Part shown: positions 53,747-63,033 of the stretch, in pieces
How positions within the stretch are numbered: position 1 is the first letter of the stretch
Layout: each line of letters starts with the position of its first letter
Origin: Nigerium sp.
GTDB taxonomy: Bacteria; Actinomycetota; Actinomycetes; Propionibacteriales; Propionibacteriaceae
Reading direction: 5' to 3'
Length of the DNA: 64,000 nt
Assembly: GCA_016711325.1 (NCBI GenBank)
Contig: JADJTH010000008.1
Coordinates: forward strand, 186,001 to 250,000
The notes under the pieces: model-generated
What the model was told of the DNA's origin: nothing
What the model saw: only the letters and a program-made list of their open reading frames with translations
Databases searched by the model: none
Program-made: the position numbers and the translations under genes

Positions 53747-54171
53747 GCGGCAACCTCACGCTGGCGATCGTCGCGGGCGTTCTCGTGGCCTCGGGGGTCT
53801 ACCTGCTCACGGAGCGTTCGCTGACCCGCATCCTGATCGGTGTGCTCGTCATGGGCAATGGTGTCAACCTGCTGTTCATGCTTGCCGCCGGACCGGCGGG
53901 CAACCCGCCGCTGCTGGGCATGTTCCCTACCGAGTCGATGACCGATCCGCTTCCGCAGGCCATGGTGCTGACCGCCATCGTCATCACCATGGCCGTGTCG
54001 GCCTTCGTCGTGACCATGGCCTACCGCAGCTTCCAGCTCAACGGTAACGACGAGGTCTCCGACGATGTCGAGGACCGCCGGATTCGTGAGCTGGCCGAGC
54101 GCGACGACGTCTCCGACTCCTACGAAGACACCAGCTTCTCCGACGCCGGCGAAGACATGGTGAGCGAATGA
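53743..54171 (+). CDS. mrpC: Na+/H+ antiporter subunit C
   Basis: 142 residues, NuoK-like, three helices (LTLAIVAGVLVASGVYLLTE, ILIGVLVMGNGVNLLFMLAA, MVLTAIVITMAVSAFVVTMA) and an acidic cytosolic tail longer than usual (about 35 residues). ATGA overlap with mrpA and 4-bp overlap with mrpD. Confidence 0.95.
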   Translation: MSGNLTLAIVAGVLVASGVYLLTERSLTRILIGVLVMGNGVNLLFMLAAGPAGNPPLLGMFPTESMTDPLPQAMVLTAIVITMAVSAFVVTMAYRSFQLNGNDEVSDDVEDRRIRELAERDDVSDSYEDTSFSDAGEDMVSE

Positions 54172-55697
54172 ACCTCCTGACCGTCCCCGTTCTGCTGCCC
54201 ATGCTGGGCGCGGCGCTCACCCTCATCCTCGGACGCCGCCCGCGCCTCCAACGGCTGGTGTCGATCCTCGTGCTGGTCGGTGTCGTGGCCGCGGCCGGAA
54301 CCCTGGCGCTGCGGGCGCACGCCGACGGCGTCCAGACGCTGTGGGTCGGCGCCTGGCCGCAGGGCTACGGCATCGCGCTCGTGGCCGACCGACTGTCGGC
54401 GATCATGCTCACCGTGGCCGGCCTGGTCACCCTCGCCGTCCTGGTGTACTCCGCGGGGCAGGAGGAGGACGAGGTCCGCAAGGAAACGCCGGTTTCGATC
54501 TTCCACCCCACATTCCTGTTGATGTGCGCGGGCGTGTCCAACGCGTTCCTCGCCGGTGACTTGTTCAACCTGTTCGTCGGGTTCGAGATCCTGCTGTTCG
54601 CGTCCTACGTGTTGCTGACGATGGGCGGCACGAAGTCGCGGATCCGGGCCGGCTCGATCTACGTCGTGGTCAATCTGCTCAGCTCGATGCTGTTCCTCAT
54701 CGCGCTCGCCAACATCTACGCGGCGATCGGGTCGGTCAACCTCGCCCAGATCGCGCAGCGCATGCCCGACCTGCCCGACCACACCCAGGCGCAGCTCCAG
54801 TTCATGCTGCTTCTCGTGTTCGCGATCAAGGCGGCGGTCTTCCCGCTGTCGGCCTGGCTGCCCGACTCCTACCCGACGGCACCCGCGCCGGTCACCGCCG
54901 TATTCGCGGGCCTGCTGACCAAAGTGGGCGTGTACGCGATCCTGCGCACCCAGACCCTGATCTTCCCGCATCGCCCGCTCACCGAGCCGCTGATGTGGGT
55001 CGCGCTGCTGACGATGATCGTGGGCATCCTCGGTGCGATCGCCCAGGTCGAGATCAAGCGTCTCCTGTCGTTCACGCTGGTCAGCCACATCGGCTACATG
55101 GTTCTCGGCATCGCCCTGGCCACCACCGACGGCATCGCGGCGACGATCTACTACACCGCGCACCACATCACCATCCAGGCGACCCTCTTCCTGGTCGCCG
55201 GCCTGATCCAGCGTGTCGGTCACTCCAACAACCTCGATCGGCTCAGCGGCCTCATGACGACCTCGCCGCTCCTCGCGGCGCTGTTCATCGTGCCCGGCAT
55301 GAACCTGGCGGGCATCCCTCCGTTCTCGGGTTTCATCGGCAAGCTCGGTCTGCTGAACGCCGCCACCGCCACCGGCACGCCGCTGTCGCTTGCGCTGGTG
55401 GTCGCCAGCGTGCTCACCAGCCTGCTGACGCTGTACGCGATCGCGAAGGTGTGGAACCGTGCCTTCTGGGGCACTCCGGTCGCCGTCGCCCACGTCGACG
55501 ACGAGGAGGACGAGGACGACGAAGGCTCCGGACGCCTGATGCCGGGCGTGATGGTCGGCGCCACACTGGCCCTCATCGCGTTCAGCCTGACCCTGACCTT
55601 CGTGGCCGGCCCGGCCTACGACTACACCAAGCAGGCCGCCGCCGCACTGCTCGACGGGGCCTACGTGCAGGCGGTGCTGGGAGAGGTGAGGCCATGA
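54168..55697 (+). CDS. mrpD: Na+/H+ antiporter subunit D
   Basis: 509 residues, NuoN/ND2-like with about 14 helices. Functional segments: FVGFEILLFASYVLLT, IKAAVFPLSAWLPDSYPTAP and HHITIQATLFLVAGLI, with conserved Glu and Lys for proton transfer. A short acidic insert (DDEEDEDDEG) precedes the last helix. Confidence 0.95.
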   Translation: MNLLTVPVLLPMLGAALTLILGRRPRLQRLVSILVLVGVVAAAGTLALRAHADGVQTLWVGAWPQGYGIALVADRLSAIMLTVAGLVTLAVLVYSAGQEEDEVRKETPVSIFHPTFLLMCAGVSNAFLAGDLFNLFVGFEILLFASYVLLTMGGTKSRIRAGSIYVVVNLLSSMLFLIALANIYAAIGSVNLAQIAQRMPDLPDHTQAQLQFMLLLVFAIKAAVFPLSAWLPDSYPTAPAPVTAVFAGLLTKVGVYAILRTQTLIFPHRPLTEPLMWVALLTMIVGILGAIAQVEIKRLLSFTLVSHIGYMVLGIALATTDGIAATIYYTAHHITIQATLFLVAGLIQRVGHSNNLDRLSGLMTTSPLLAALFIVPGMNLAGIPPFSGFIGKLGLLNAATATGTPLSLALVVASVLTSLLTLYAIAKVWNRAFWGTPVAVAHVDDEEDEDDEGSGRLMPGVMVGATLALIAFSLTLTFVAGPAYDYTKQAAAALLDGAYVQAVLGEVRP

Positions 55698-56308
55698 TGA
55701 AACCCCACGACGGCGCGGTGGCCACCGCGCCCGTCAGGTCGCGACGACGCCTCCAGCCGAAGGCGATCGTCCTGCTGACGATCATCTGGGTGGCGTTGGT
55801 CGGACAGGTCACCATCGTGACGGTCGTCGGCGGGGCCTTGCTCAGCATTCTCGTCACCTTGTTGTTTCCGCTGCCACCGGTCTCCTACGGCGGTCGCCTC
55901 CACCCGTGGGGCGCCCTCAAGCTGCTCGCGCACCTGATCAAGGATCTCGCGGTGTCCTCGACGCGTCTGGCGATCTTCGCGTTCGGGACCGCCGCGCCCC
56001 GGCCGGGCATCATCCGGGTCAACCTGCGCTCGACGTCGGATCTCTACCAGGTGAACACGGCCGAGCTGGCCTCGGTGGTGCCCGGCACGATCGTGGTGGA
56101 CGCCCGCCCGAAGCGCCGCCACCTCTACCTGCACGTGTTCGACCTACCCGACCTCGCCGAGCGGGAGGCGATCATTCGCGACACGTTGGCGCTCGAGAGC
56201 CGGGTCGTGCACGCCTTGGGTTCGCGCGCCGAGATCGCGGCGCTCGAGAAGCACCAGGCGGACGAGCGATCGTGGGCCTCGCCCCCATCCGAGGAGGAGA
56301 CACCGTGA
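55694..56308 (+). CDS. mrpE: Na+/H+ antiporter subunit E
   Basis: 204 residues. Two to three N-terminal helices (AIVLLTIIWVALVGQVTIVT, VVGGALLSILVTLLF) then a cytosolic domain with STSDLYQVNTAELASVVPGTIVVD, typical of MrpE. A second ATG follows directly at 55697. Overlaps mrpD and mrpF by 4 bases. Confidence 0.93.
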   Translation: MMKPHDGAVATAPVRSRRRLQPKAIVLLTIIWVALVGQVTIVTVVGGALLSILVTLLFPLPPVSYGGRLHPWGALKLLAHLIKDLAVSSTRLAIFAFGTAAPRPGIIRVNLRSTSDLYQVNTAELASVVPGTIVVDARPKRRHLYLHVFDLPDLAEREAIIRDTLALESRVVHALGSRAEIAALEKHQADERSWASPPSEEETP

Positions 56309-56682
56309 ATGTCCGTGACCTGCTCATCGCCCTCGCGGTGGTCGTGCTGGTGGCCGCCGCCCTCCTGGCCATGGTCAGGCTCGCCAAGGGACCGACCGGC
56401 CTCGACCGTGGCGTGTCCGCCGACGTGCTGATCACCGTGTTGATCGCCGGTATCGCCACGCACGCCATCGCGATGCGCACGGAGGTGGGGCTCGTGATCA
56501 TTCTGATGATGTCGTTGGTCGGCTTCACCGGCGCGGTGGCGCTGGCCCGCCTGATCACCGGTACGTCGCTTCGCGAGCGCCGTTTCCTCGAAGCCGAGGC
56601 GCGCGCCGCCTACCACGACCGCCCAGAGGCCGTGGCGCACAAGCAGCGGCCGGCGGGCGAGAAGCCGCGGGAGGACGCGTGA
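56305..56682 (+). CDS. mrpF: Na+/H+ antiporter subunit F
   Basis: 125 residues with three helices; MVRLAKGPTGLDRGVSADVL is the family hallmark after the first helix. GTG start overlaps the mrpE stop. The basic tail extends about 30 residues beyond the last helix. Confidence 0.93.
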   Translation: MNVRDLLIALAVVVLVAAALLAMVRLAKGPTGLDRGVSADVLITVLIAGIATHAIAMRTEVGLVIILMMSLVGFTGAVALARLITGTSLRERRFLEAEARAAYHDRPEAVAHKQRPAGEKPREDA

Positions 56683-57062
56683 ATACCGGCGACGTCCTCG
56701 ATATCGCCGGTGCGTCCCTGCTCCTGGCGGGCGCGTTGTTCTGCCTCGCCGCGGCCGTCGGCATCCTCCGGTTCCCCGACGTGCTCACCCGGCTGCACGC
56801 CGCGACCAAGCCGCAGGTCTTCGGGTTGCTGCTGATCCTCACCGGAGTCGCGCTCACGCTGCGCACCTGGCACGTCTTCATCCTGGCCACACTGGTGATC
56901 GGGCTGCAGATCCTCACCTCGCCCGTGGCCGGCCACATGCTGGCACGCACTGCCTACCGCACCGACCAGTGGGACGACGAGCATGCCAGGGTCGACGAAC
57001 TGGGCGACGATCTGGCGGCGGCAGGCTTCCGCAACAAGGCCGATCCCGAATCGGAGTTGTAG
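56679..57062 (+). CDS. mrpG: Na+/H+ antiporter subunit G
   Basis: 127 residues, three helices; GILRFPDVLTRLHAATKPQV is diagnostic for MrpG/MnhG. GTG start overlaps mrpF. Last gene of the operon; ppk2 begins 55 bp later and may be separate. Confidence 0.94.
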   Translation: MNTGDVLDIAGASLLLAGALFCLAAAVGILRFPDVLTRLHAATKPQVFGLLLILTGVALTLRTWHVFILATLVIGLQILTSPVAGHMLARTAYRTDQWDDEHARVDELGDDLAAAGFRNKADPESEL

Positions 57063-57117
57063 CCAGGCCGCCGTGGCGGCGTGGTGTACACGGACGCCAC
57101 CTCGCTACAGTCCGTCC

Positions 57118-57990
57118 ATGAGCGACCGGAATCAGTGGAAGCATGACCCGCGCCAGGTGCTGCGCGCCGGAGCCGGATTCGACGTGAGAAGCTTCGATCG
57201 TGGCGGGACACCCGGCTGGTCGCGCGACCGCGCCACGGGCGAGGCGGCCATGGTCGAGCGAGGCGCCGATCTGTCCGAGTTGCAGGAGCGGCTCTACGCC
57301 GACGGGCGCACGGGCGGGACCCGCTCGGTGCTGCTCGTGCTCCAGGGCCTCGACACGGCGGGCAAAGGCGGCATCGTGCGCCACGTCGCCGGCATGGTCG
57401 ACCCGCAGGGTCTGGCACTGGCGTCGTTCGGCGTCCCGACCGCCGAGGAACGCACCCACCACTACCTGTGGCGTATCGAACGCCGCCTGCCGCCCGCGGG
57501 ACGTATCGGTGTGTTCGATCGCAGCCACTACGAGGACGTTCTCGTCGTCCGGGTCGACAGCCTCGTCCCCGAGGCGGTGTGGCGTCCGCGCTTCGATGAG
57601 ATCAACGCCTGGGAGCGCAGGCTCGTCGACGGCGGCACGACCGTGATCAAGATCGCCCTCATGGTGTCCTACGCCGAGCAGGGCGAACGGCTCATGGAGC
57701 GACTCGACCGGCCCGACAAGCACTGGAAGTTCAGCATGGGTGACGTCACCACCCGCTCGAAATGGTCCGCCTACCAAGAGGCCTACGCCGAGATGTTCGG
57801 CCGGACCTCGACCGAACACGCGCCCTGGTACGTGGTCCCCGCCGACAAGAAGTGGTACGCCCGCCTGGCGGTCACCGAGATCCTCACCCGCACCATGGAG
57901 GATCTCGACCTCGGCTGGCCGGCGGCCACCTTCGACGTCGTGCAGGCCCGTGCCGCGCTGCAGGCGACGATGGTGCGGCCACCGGCGTAG
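57118..57990 (+). CDS. ppk2: Polyphosphate kinase 2 family protein
   Basis: 290 residues. Transfers phosphate between polyphosphate and nucleotides (ADP or AMP). Walker A LVLQGLDTAGKGGIVRHV, Walker B and lid residues FDRSHYEDVLVVRV, and SMGDVTTRSKWSAYQEAYAE are typical of class I/III-type PPK2. ATG 57118 precedes MSDRNQWKHDPRQVL. Ends at a terminator shared with convergent mdh. Confidence 0.93.
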   Translation: MSDRNQWKHDPRQVLRAGAGFDVRSFDRGGTPGWSRDRATGEAAMVERGADLSELQERLYADGRTGGTRSVLLVLQGLDTAGKGGIVRHVAGMVDPQGLALASFGVPTAEERTHHYLWRIERRLPPAGRIGVFDRSHYEDVLVVRVDSLVPEAVWRPRFDEINAWERRLVDGGTTVIKIALMVSYAEQGERLMERLDRPDKHWKFSMGDVTTRSKWSAYQEAYAEMFGRTSTEHAPWYVVPADKKWYARLAVTEILTRTMEDLDLGWPAATFDVVQARAALQATMVRPPA

Positions 57991-58030
57991 TGCGCGAGGC
58001 GTCCGGCGCCACCGCCGTGCTGACGGAAAC

Positions 58031-58056
58031 GGCGCCCTCCCCAGGGGGAGGGCGCC
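58031..58056. terminator. Bidirectional terminator between ppk2 and mdh
   Basis: GGCGCCCTCCCC (58031-58042) and GGGGAGGGCGCC (58045-58056), 12 bp perfect with a 2-base gap, in the 85-bp space between convergent genes. Confidence 0.75.
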
Positions 58057-58075
58057 GCGTGCGCGTGCTGCGTGC

Positions 58076-59065
58076 TCAGATGAGGCCGAGCTCGGTGACC
58101 GCATCCTTCTCGTCGACCAGCTCGGCGACGGAGGCATCGATCTTGCCGCGCGAGAACTCGTTGATCTCCAGGCCTTGGACGATCGAGTACTCGCCGTTGC
58201 TCACGGTGCACGGGAACGAGGAGATGACGCCCTCGGGAACACCGTAGGAGCCGTCGGACGGGACGGCCATCGACACCCAGTCGCCCTCGGGCGAGCCGAG
58301 CACCCAGGTGCGCATGTGCTCGATGGTGGCGTTCGCGGCCGACGCGGCCGACGATGAGCCGCGAGCGGCGATGATGGCGGCGCCGCGCTTGGCGACGGTC
58401 GGGATGAACTCGTCTGCCAGCCACGCCTGGTCGTTGACGGCCTCGGCCGCGTTCTTGCCGTTGACCTCGGCGTTGAACAGGTCGGGATACTGGGTGGCCG
58501 AGTGGTTGCCCCAGATCGTCATCTTCTTGATCTCGGTGACGGTGACGCCGAGCTTGGCGGCCAGCTGCGAGATCGCCCGGTTGTGGTCGAGGCGGGTGAG
58601 CGCGTTGAACCGGTGGTTCGGGATGTCGGGGGCGTTGCTCATCGCGATGAGGGCGTTGGTGTTGGCCGGGTTGCCGGTCACCAGCACCTTGACGTCGTCA
58701 GCGGCGACGTCGTTGAGGGCGCGGCCCTGCGCGGTGAAGATCGCGCCGTTGGCGCTCAGCAGGTCGCCGCGCTCCATGCCCGCCGTGCGCGGGCGGGCGC
58801 CGACCAGCATGGCCAGGTTCACGCCGTCGAACACCTGCGTGGCGTCGTCGCCGATCTCGACGTTGCTCAGCAGGGGGAACGCGCAGTCGTCCAGCTCCAT
58901 GACGACGCCCTCGAGCGCCTTCAGCGCGGGCGTGATCTCCAGCAGGCGCAGTTCGACGGGCTGATCCGGGCCGAGCAGCGCACCGCTGGCGATGCGGAAC
59001 AGCAGGCTGTAACAGATCTGTCCGGCCGCACCGGTGACCGCTACCTTGACGGGGGCATTGCTCAT
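58076..59065 (-). CDS. mdh: Malate dehydrogenase
   Basis: TCA-cycle enzyme, malate to oxaloacetate with NAD+; 329 residues, the long type common in actinobacteria. NAD loop VTGAAGQICYSLLFRIASG, TGNPANTNALIAM, ALTRLDHNRA with catalytic Asp and IWGNHSATQYPDL with catalytic His. Single-gene unit with its promoter in the 129-bp gap to the divergent phosphatase gene. Confidence 0.97.
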   Translation of the reverse strand: MSNAPVKVAVTGAAGQICYSLLFRIASGALLGPDQPVELRLLEITPALKALEGVVMELDDCAFPLLSNVEIGDDATQVFDGVNLAMLVGARPRTAGMERGDLLSANGAIFTAQGRALNDVAADDVKVLVTGNPANTNALIAMSNAPDIPNHRFNALTRLDHNRAISQLAAKLGVTVTEIKKMTIWGNHSATQYPDLFNAEVNGKNAAEAVNDQAWLADEFIPTVAKRGAAIIAARGSSSAASAANATIEHMRTWVLGSPEGDWVSMAVPSDGSYGVPEGVISSFPCTVSNGEYSIVQGLEINEFSRGKIDASVAELVDEKDAVTELGLI

Positions 59066-59194
59066 GGTTCCTCCACTCTGAGACGTTGCGAGGCGTCATC
59101 TCTCACACCCCCCGAACCTAGCATCGCGGACGCTCCCGCATCACCTTATGAGGACCGGCTCCCGCCCCGTTTGCGCGCGGCTAGGGTGAAACCC

Positions 59195-59848
59195 ATGCGG
59201 CTTTATCTCGTCCGGCACGGACGCACTCCGTCGAACGTTGCCCGGCTGCTCGACACCGCCGTGCCCGGTGCCGATCTCGACGATGTCGGCCACGCGCAGG
59301 CGTCCCGCCTGGTCGAGCGACTCGACGGCCACCACCTGGAGGCCGTGTACGCGTCCGACCTCGTCCGCACCCAACAGACGCTGGCGCCGCTGGCGTCCGT
59401 ACGCGGGCTCGAGATGAGGATCCTGGGCGGGCTGCGTGAGATCCAGGCGGGAGACGACGAGATGTCCCCGGCGTGGCAGCGGTACGTCGGCACGCTGACG
59501 GCCTGGGGGAGCGGCGACTTCGCCGCCAAAGTTCCCGGCGGCGAGGACGCCGGGGCGTTCTTCGCCCGCTACGACGACGCCGTGGCGCAGATCGCGTCCG
59601 CGGCCGCGTCGGCGCTGCTGGTGAGCCACGGTGCGGCCCTGCGCATGTGGTTGGCCGCCCGCGGCCGCGGCATGGCGATCGAGGAGATCGTCGGACGCCG
59701 GATGGGCAACACCACGGTGGTCACCTTGGAGGGAAGCCCCGAGACGCGGTGGGAGTTCGTCGATTGGGACGAGGTCGACCATCCGGGGGAGTGGCCGGTC
59801 GATCCGGGGCTGGACGCTCAGGCGTCCGATGCGCTGAGCACGCGCTAG
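59195..59848 (+). CDS. Histidine phosphatase superfamily protein (phosphoglycerate mutase-like)
   Basis: 217 residues. The N-terminal RHG motif LYLVRHGRTPSN gives the phosphohistidine; LVRTQQTLAPL, LREIQAGD and LLVSHGAALRMW complete the active site. Probably a phosphatase rather than a glycolytic mutase given its size and missing mutase insertions; substrate unknown. Confidence 0.92.
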   Translation: MRLYLVRHGRTPSNVARLLDTAVPGADLDDVGHAQASRLVERLDGHHLEAVYASDLVRTQQTLAPLASVRGLEMRILGGLREIQAGDDEMSPAWQRYVGTLTAWGSGDFAAKVPGGEDAGAFFARYDDAVAQIASAAASALLVSHGAALRMWLAARGRGMAIEEIVGRRMGNTTVVTLEGSPETRWEFVDWDEVDHPGEWPVDPGLDAQASDALSTR

Positions 59849-59915
59849 GTGGCCTGTCGCCGCTCGCCTCTCGCCGGCATGGCCGAGCCGGGTCCCGCAG
59901 CCGGCGCGGACGCGC

Positions 59916-59943
59916 ACAGGGCTCGCCCGAAGGCGAGCCCTGT
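59916..59943. terminator. Bidirectional terminator before the symporter gene
   Basis: Perfect 12-bp stem ACAGGGCTCGCC (59916-59927) / complement (59932-59943) with a CGAA tetraloop, between convergent genes. Confidence 0.8.
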
Positions 59944-59959
59944 GGCGGGTGGTACGGAA

Positions 59960-61588
59960 TCAGTGGGCGATGGCCCCGTCCGCACCGGCGCCGGTCATCG
60001 AGCGCACCTCCATCTCTGCGGCCTTGCCCGGATCCGACACCTCCTTGCTCAGCACGGTGCCCAGCCAACCCGCGAAGAACGCGAGCGGGACCGAGACGAT
60101 GGCCGGGTTGTCGTAGGGGAACCAGGCGAAGCTGGCGCTGGGGAACATTGCGCTGGCGAGCGGCTTCGCGGCGCCCATCGGCGTCGACACGGCCGGCGAG
60201 AAGATGATCAGCGTCAGTGAACTGATCAGACCGGCGTAGATCGACCACAGCGAACCCTGCGTGTTGAACCGCTTCCAGTAGAGCGAGTACAGGATCGACG
60301 GCAGGTTCGCGGATGCCGCGACGGCGAAGGCGAGCGCCACCAGGAACGCGATGTTCATGCTCTTGGCGAAGATACCGCCGAAGATCGCGAGCGCGCCGAT
60401 GACGAGCACGGTGCTGGTCGCCACGCGCCGCTCGATGGCGGGATCGGCCTTGCCGTCCTTCAGCACCGAGTTGTAGATGTCGTGCGCGAACGAGGCGGAC
60501 GCCGTGATGGTGAGACCCGCCACCACCGCGAGGATCGTCGCGAAGGCCACACCCGCGATGACGGCGAGGAAGATCGTGCCGGGCATCCCCTTGCCGGGCA
60601 GGAAGAACGCGAGCGCGGGTGCGGCGGCGTTCGCCTTACCGGGCAACTCGGCGATCGTCGCCTGGGTGACCAGCGCCGCGGCGCCGTAGCCGAGTACGAG
60701 GGTGAACAGGTAGAAGGCGCCGATCAGGCCGATGGCCCACGTCACGGACTTGCGGGCTTCCTTGGCGGTCGGCACGGTGTAGAAGCGCATCAGCACGTGC
60801 GGCAGGCCGGCGGTGCCGAGCACGAGGGCGATCGACAGCGAGATGAAGCCGATCGGATCCTTGTACTTGTCGCCGGGCGACAGCATCGCCGGCTTGTCGT
60901 TGATGCGCACCGCCTCGCCCATGAGCGCGTCGAGGTTGAAGCCGAACAGCGCCAGCACCCAGACGGTCATGATGCCCGCGCCCGCGATGAGCAGCACGGC
61001 CTTGATCATCTGCACCCAGGTGGTGCCCTTCATGCCGCCGATGAGCACGTAGGCGATCATCAACACGCCGACCACGACGATGACGATGTTCTGGGCCAGT
61101 TCGCCCGAGAGCCCCAGCAGCAACGACACCAGGCCGCCCGCGCCGGCCATCTGAGCGAGCAGGTAGAAGAACGAGATCGCCAGCGTCGAGATCGCGGCGG
61201 CGAGGCGGACCGGCTTCTGCTTCATGCGGAAGGAGAGGACGTCGGCCATCGTGTACTTGCCGGTGTTGCGCAGCGGTTCGGCGACGAGCAGCAGTGCCAC
61301 CAGCCACGCCACGAGGAAGCCGATCGAGTACAGCAGGCCGTCGTAGCCGTTGAAGGCGATGGCACCGACGATGCCGAGGAAGGAGGCGGCCGACAGGTAG
61401 TCGCCGGCGATGGCGAAGCCGTTCTGGGTTCCCGAGAACGAGGCGCCGCCCGTGTAGAAGGAACCGGCCGACTTGGCCTGGTTGGCGGTCACCTTGATGA
61501 CGACGGTCAGGGTGCCGACCACGAACAGGGCGAAGACGACGATGTTGAAGACGGGATCGCCGAGTTGGATCGCTTCGAGAAGAGTCAC
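59960..61588 (-). CDS. actP: Sodium:solute symporter, cation acetate symporter type
   Basis: 542 residues with about 13 helices. GGASFSGTQNGFAIAGDYLS near residue 50 and the DUF485 partner gene upstream identify the ActP/MctC monocarboxylate group of the SSS family. Imports acetate or similar short acids with Na+ or H+. GTG start at 61588 overlaps the DUF485 stop. Confidence 0.9.
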   Translation of the reverse strand: MTLLEAIQLGDPVFNIVVFALFVVGTLTVVIKVTANQAKSAGSFYTGGASFSGTQNGFAIAGDYLSAASFLGIVGAIAFNGYDGLLYSIGFLVAWLVALLLVAEPLRNTGKYTMADVLSFRMKQKPVRLAAAISTLAISFFYLLAQMAGAGGLVSLLLGLSGELAQNIVIVVVGVLMIAYVLIGGMKGTTWVQMIKAVLLIAGAGIMTVWVLALFGFNLDALMGEAVRINDKPAMLSPGDKYKDPIGFISLSIALVLGTAGLPHVLMRFYTVPTAKEARKSVTWAIGLIGAFYLFTLVLGYGAAALVTQATIAELPGKANAAAPALAFFLPGKGMPGTIFLAVIAGVAFATILAVVAGLTITASASFAHDIYNSVLKDGKADPAIERRVATSTVLVIGALAIFGGIFAKSMNIAFLVALAFAVAASANLPSILYSLYWKRFNTQGSLWSIYAGLISSLTLIIFSPAVSTPMGAAKPLASAMFPSASFAWFPYDNPAIVSVPLAFFAGWLGTVLSKEVSDPGKAAEMEVRSMTGAGADGAIAH

Positions 61589-61974
61589 TTCGCCGCTCCT
61601 TCAAGGCGCTCGCGGATGCGGCGGGCGATCGGGTCGAGTTTGGTGTTGGCGTGGCGGATGTAGAGCCACGTGATCAAGAAGGTCGTGAGGAACTGCATCA
61701 GGCCGAGGAAGTGCCCGACGTTGAAGTAGTCACCGAACATGGGGGTGGACATGAAATCCCGGGCGAACACCGACGCCAGCACGTAGGCGAAGTACCACAC
61801 GAGGAAGGCGATGGTCATCGGGAACGCGAACCCGCGGAAGGTGCGACGGAGTTCGCCGAACTCCTCCGAGTTCTGGACCTCTATGAAGGCCTGTTCCGAG
61901 ATCCGCGGCTTGGAATGCCCCGCGGGGGGCGTGTGCTCAGCGGGTACCCCCGGCTGAGAGTTCTGGTCAGACAT
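61585..61974 (-). CDS. DUF485 membrane protein (YjcH-like)
   Basis: 129 residues: disordered N-terminus, then two helices (FAFPMTIAFLVWYFAYVLAS, GLMQFLTTFLITWLYIRHAN) with the conserved FxFxxxxxFLxWYF pattern. Almost always paired with acetate-type symporters; here overlapping by 4 bases. ATG 61974 (MSDQNSQPG) preferred to an upstream ATG at 62001. Confidence 0.92.
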   Translation of the reverse strand: MSDQNSQPGVPAEHTPPAGHSKPRISEQAFIEVQNSEEFGELRRTFRGFAFPMTIAFLVWYFAYVLASVFARDFMSTPMFGDYFNVGHFLGLMQFLTTFLITWLYIRHANTKLDPIARRIRERLEGAAK

Positions 61975-62126
61975 GCAACCTCCGTTGGTCGATACTCCCA
62001 TCAGGCTGACGTCGGAACCCTAGGGCAGGCCGATGGGCGGTGCCATGCACAGTGAGCCGTCCGAAGGGATCGTTGCGAAGTCGTGATAAAACACGACATC
62101 GAGTATCTCGATATCGAGGTAAGGGG

Positions 62127-62975
62127 TCAGCGGAAGACGACCGTCCGCGAGCCGTCGCGGAATACGCGGTGCTCGGAGACCAGTCGGACGGCCGCGCCGA
62201 GCGTGCGTGTCTCCTGCTCCTGGCCGAGGGCGGTGAGTTCGGCGACGTCGGCCGAATGGTCCACCCGGGTGACGTTCTGTTCGATGATCGGGCCTTCGTC
62301 CAGATTCGGGGTGACGAAGTGCGCCGTGGCGCCGATGAGCTTCACCCCACGTTCGTGCGCCTGACGATACGGGTTGGCGCCCTTGAACCCCGGCAGGAAG
62401 GAGTGGTGGATGTTGATGGCGCGTCCGCCGAGCGCGGCGCACAGCTCGGGGGAGAGGATCTGCATGTAGCGGGCCAGCACCACCAACTCGACCCGATCGG
62501 CCTCGACCCGCTCGAGTACGCGACGTTCGAACTCGGCCTTGGTGCCGGGCAGTACCACGTGATCCGAGAACGGCACGCCGTAGAAGGACGCCAGCGGCGC
62601 CAGGTCGGGATGGTTGGCCATCACGCCCGTGACCTCGATCGGGAGCAGGCCCGACCTGGTTCGGAACAACAGGTCGTTGAGACAGTGCCCTGCCCTGCTC
62701 GCCAGGATGAGGGTGCGGCGTGGGCGTCCGACGGAATCGAGATGCCACTGGGCGTTGAGGTAGGCCGCGAGCGGCGCCAGCGCCTCTTCGAACCGTGCCC
62801 GCTCGAATCCGGACTCCACCTGGACACGCATGAAGAACCGGCCGCTGCTCGAACTGAACTGCTGCAACTCGGTGATGTTCCCCTGCGCGGTCGCGATGGC
62901 GCCGCTCACGGCGTGGACGATGCCGGGGCGGTCGGCGCATTCGAGGGTCAGCACCCAATGGGAGGAAATGGTCAC
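62127..62975 (-). CDS. purU: Formyltetrahydrofolate deformylase
   Basis: 282 residues. Hydrolyses 10-formyl-THF to THF and formate, balancing one-carbon pools. N-terminal ACT domain (LTLECADRPGIVHAVSG) and a C-terminal formyltransferase domain with NIHHSFLPGFKGANPYRQAH and GATAHFVTPNLDEGPIIEQ, including the catalytic Asn/His/Asp pattern. GTG 62975 (VTISSHWVLT) fits the family start; the longer open frame upstream is non-homologous. Confidence 0.95.
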   Translation of the reverse strand: MTISSHWVLTLECADRPGIVHAVSGAIATAQGNITELQQFSSSSGRFFMRVQVESGFERARFEEALAPLAAYLNAQWHLDSVGRPRRTLILASRAGHCLNDLLFRTRSGLLPIEVTGVMANHPDLAPLASFYGVPFSDHVVLPGTKAEFERRVLERVEADRVELVVLARYMQILSPELCAALGGRAINIHHSFLPGFKGANPYRQAHERGVKLIGATAHFVTPNLDEGPIIEQNVTRVDHSADVAELTALGQEQETRTLGAAVRLVSEHRVFRDGSRTVVFR

Positions 62976-63033
62976 GGGCGCGAATCCTACCCTCGCACCC
63001 CTGCCGGTGCCGCTGTCTACGCCCGCGGGCGGG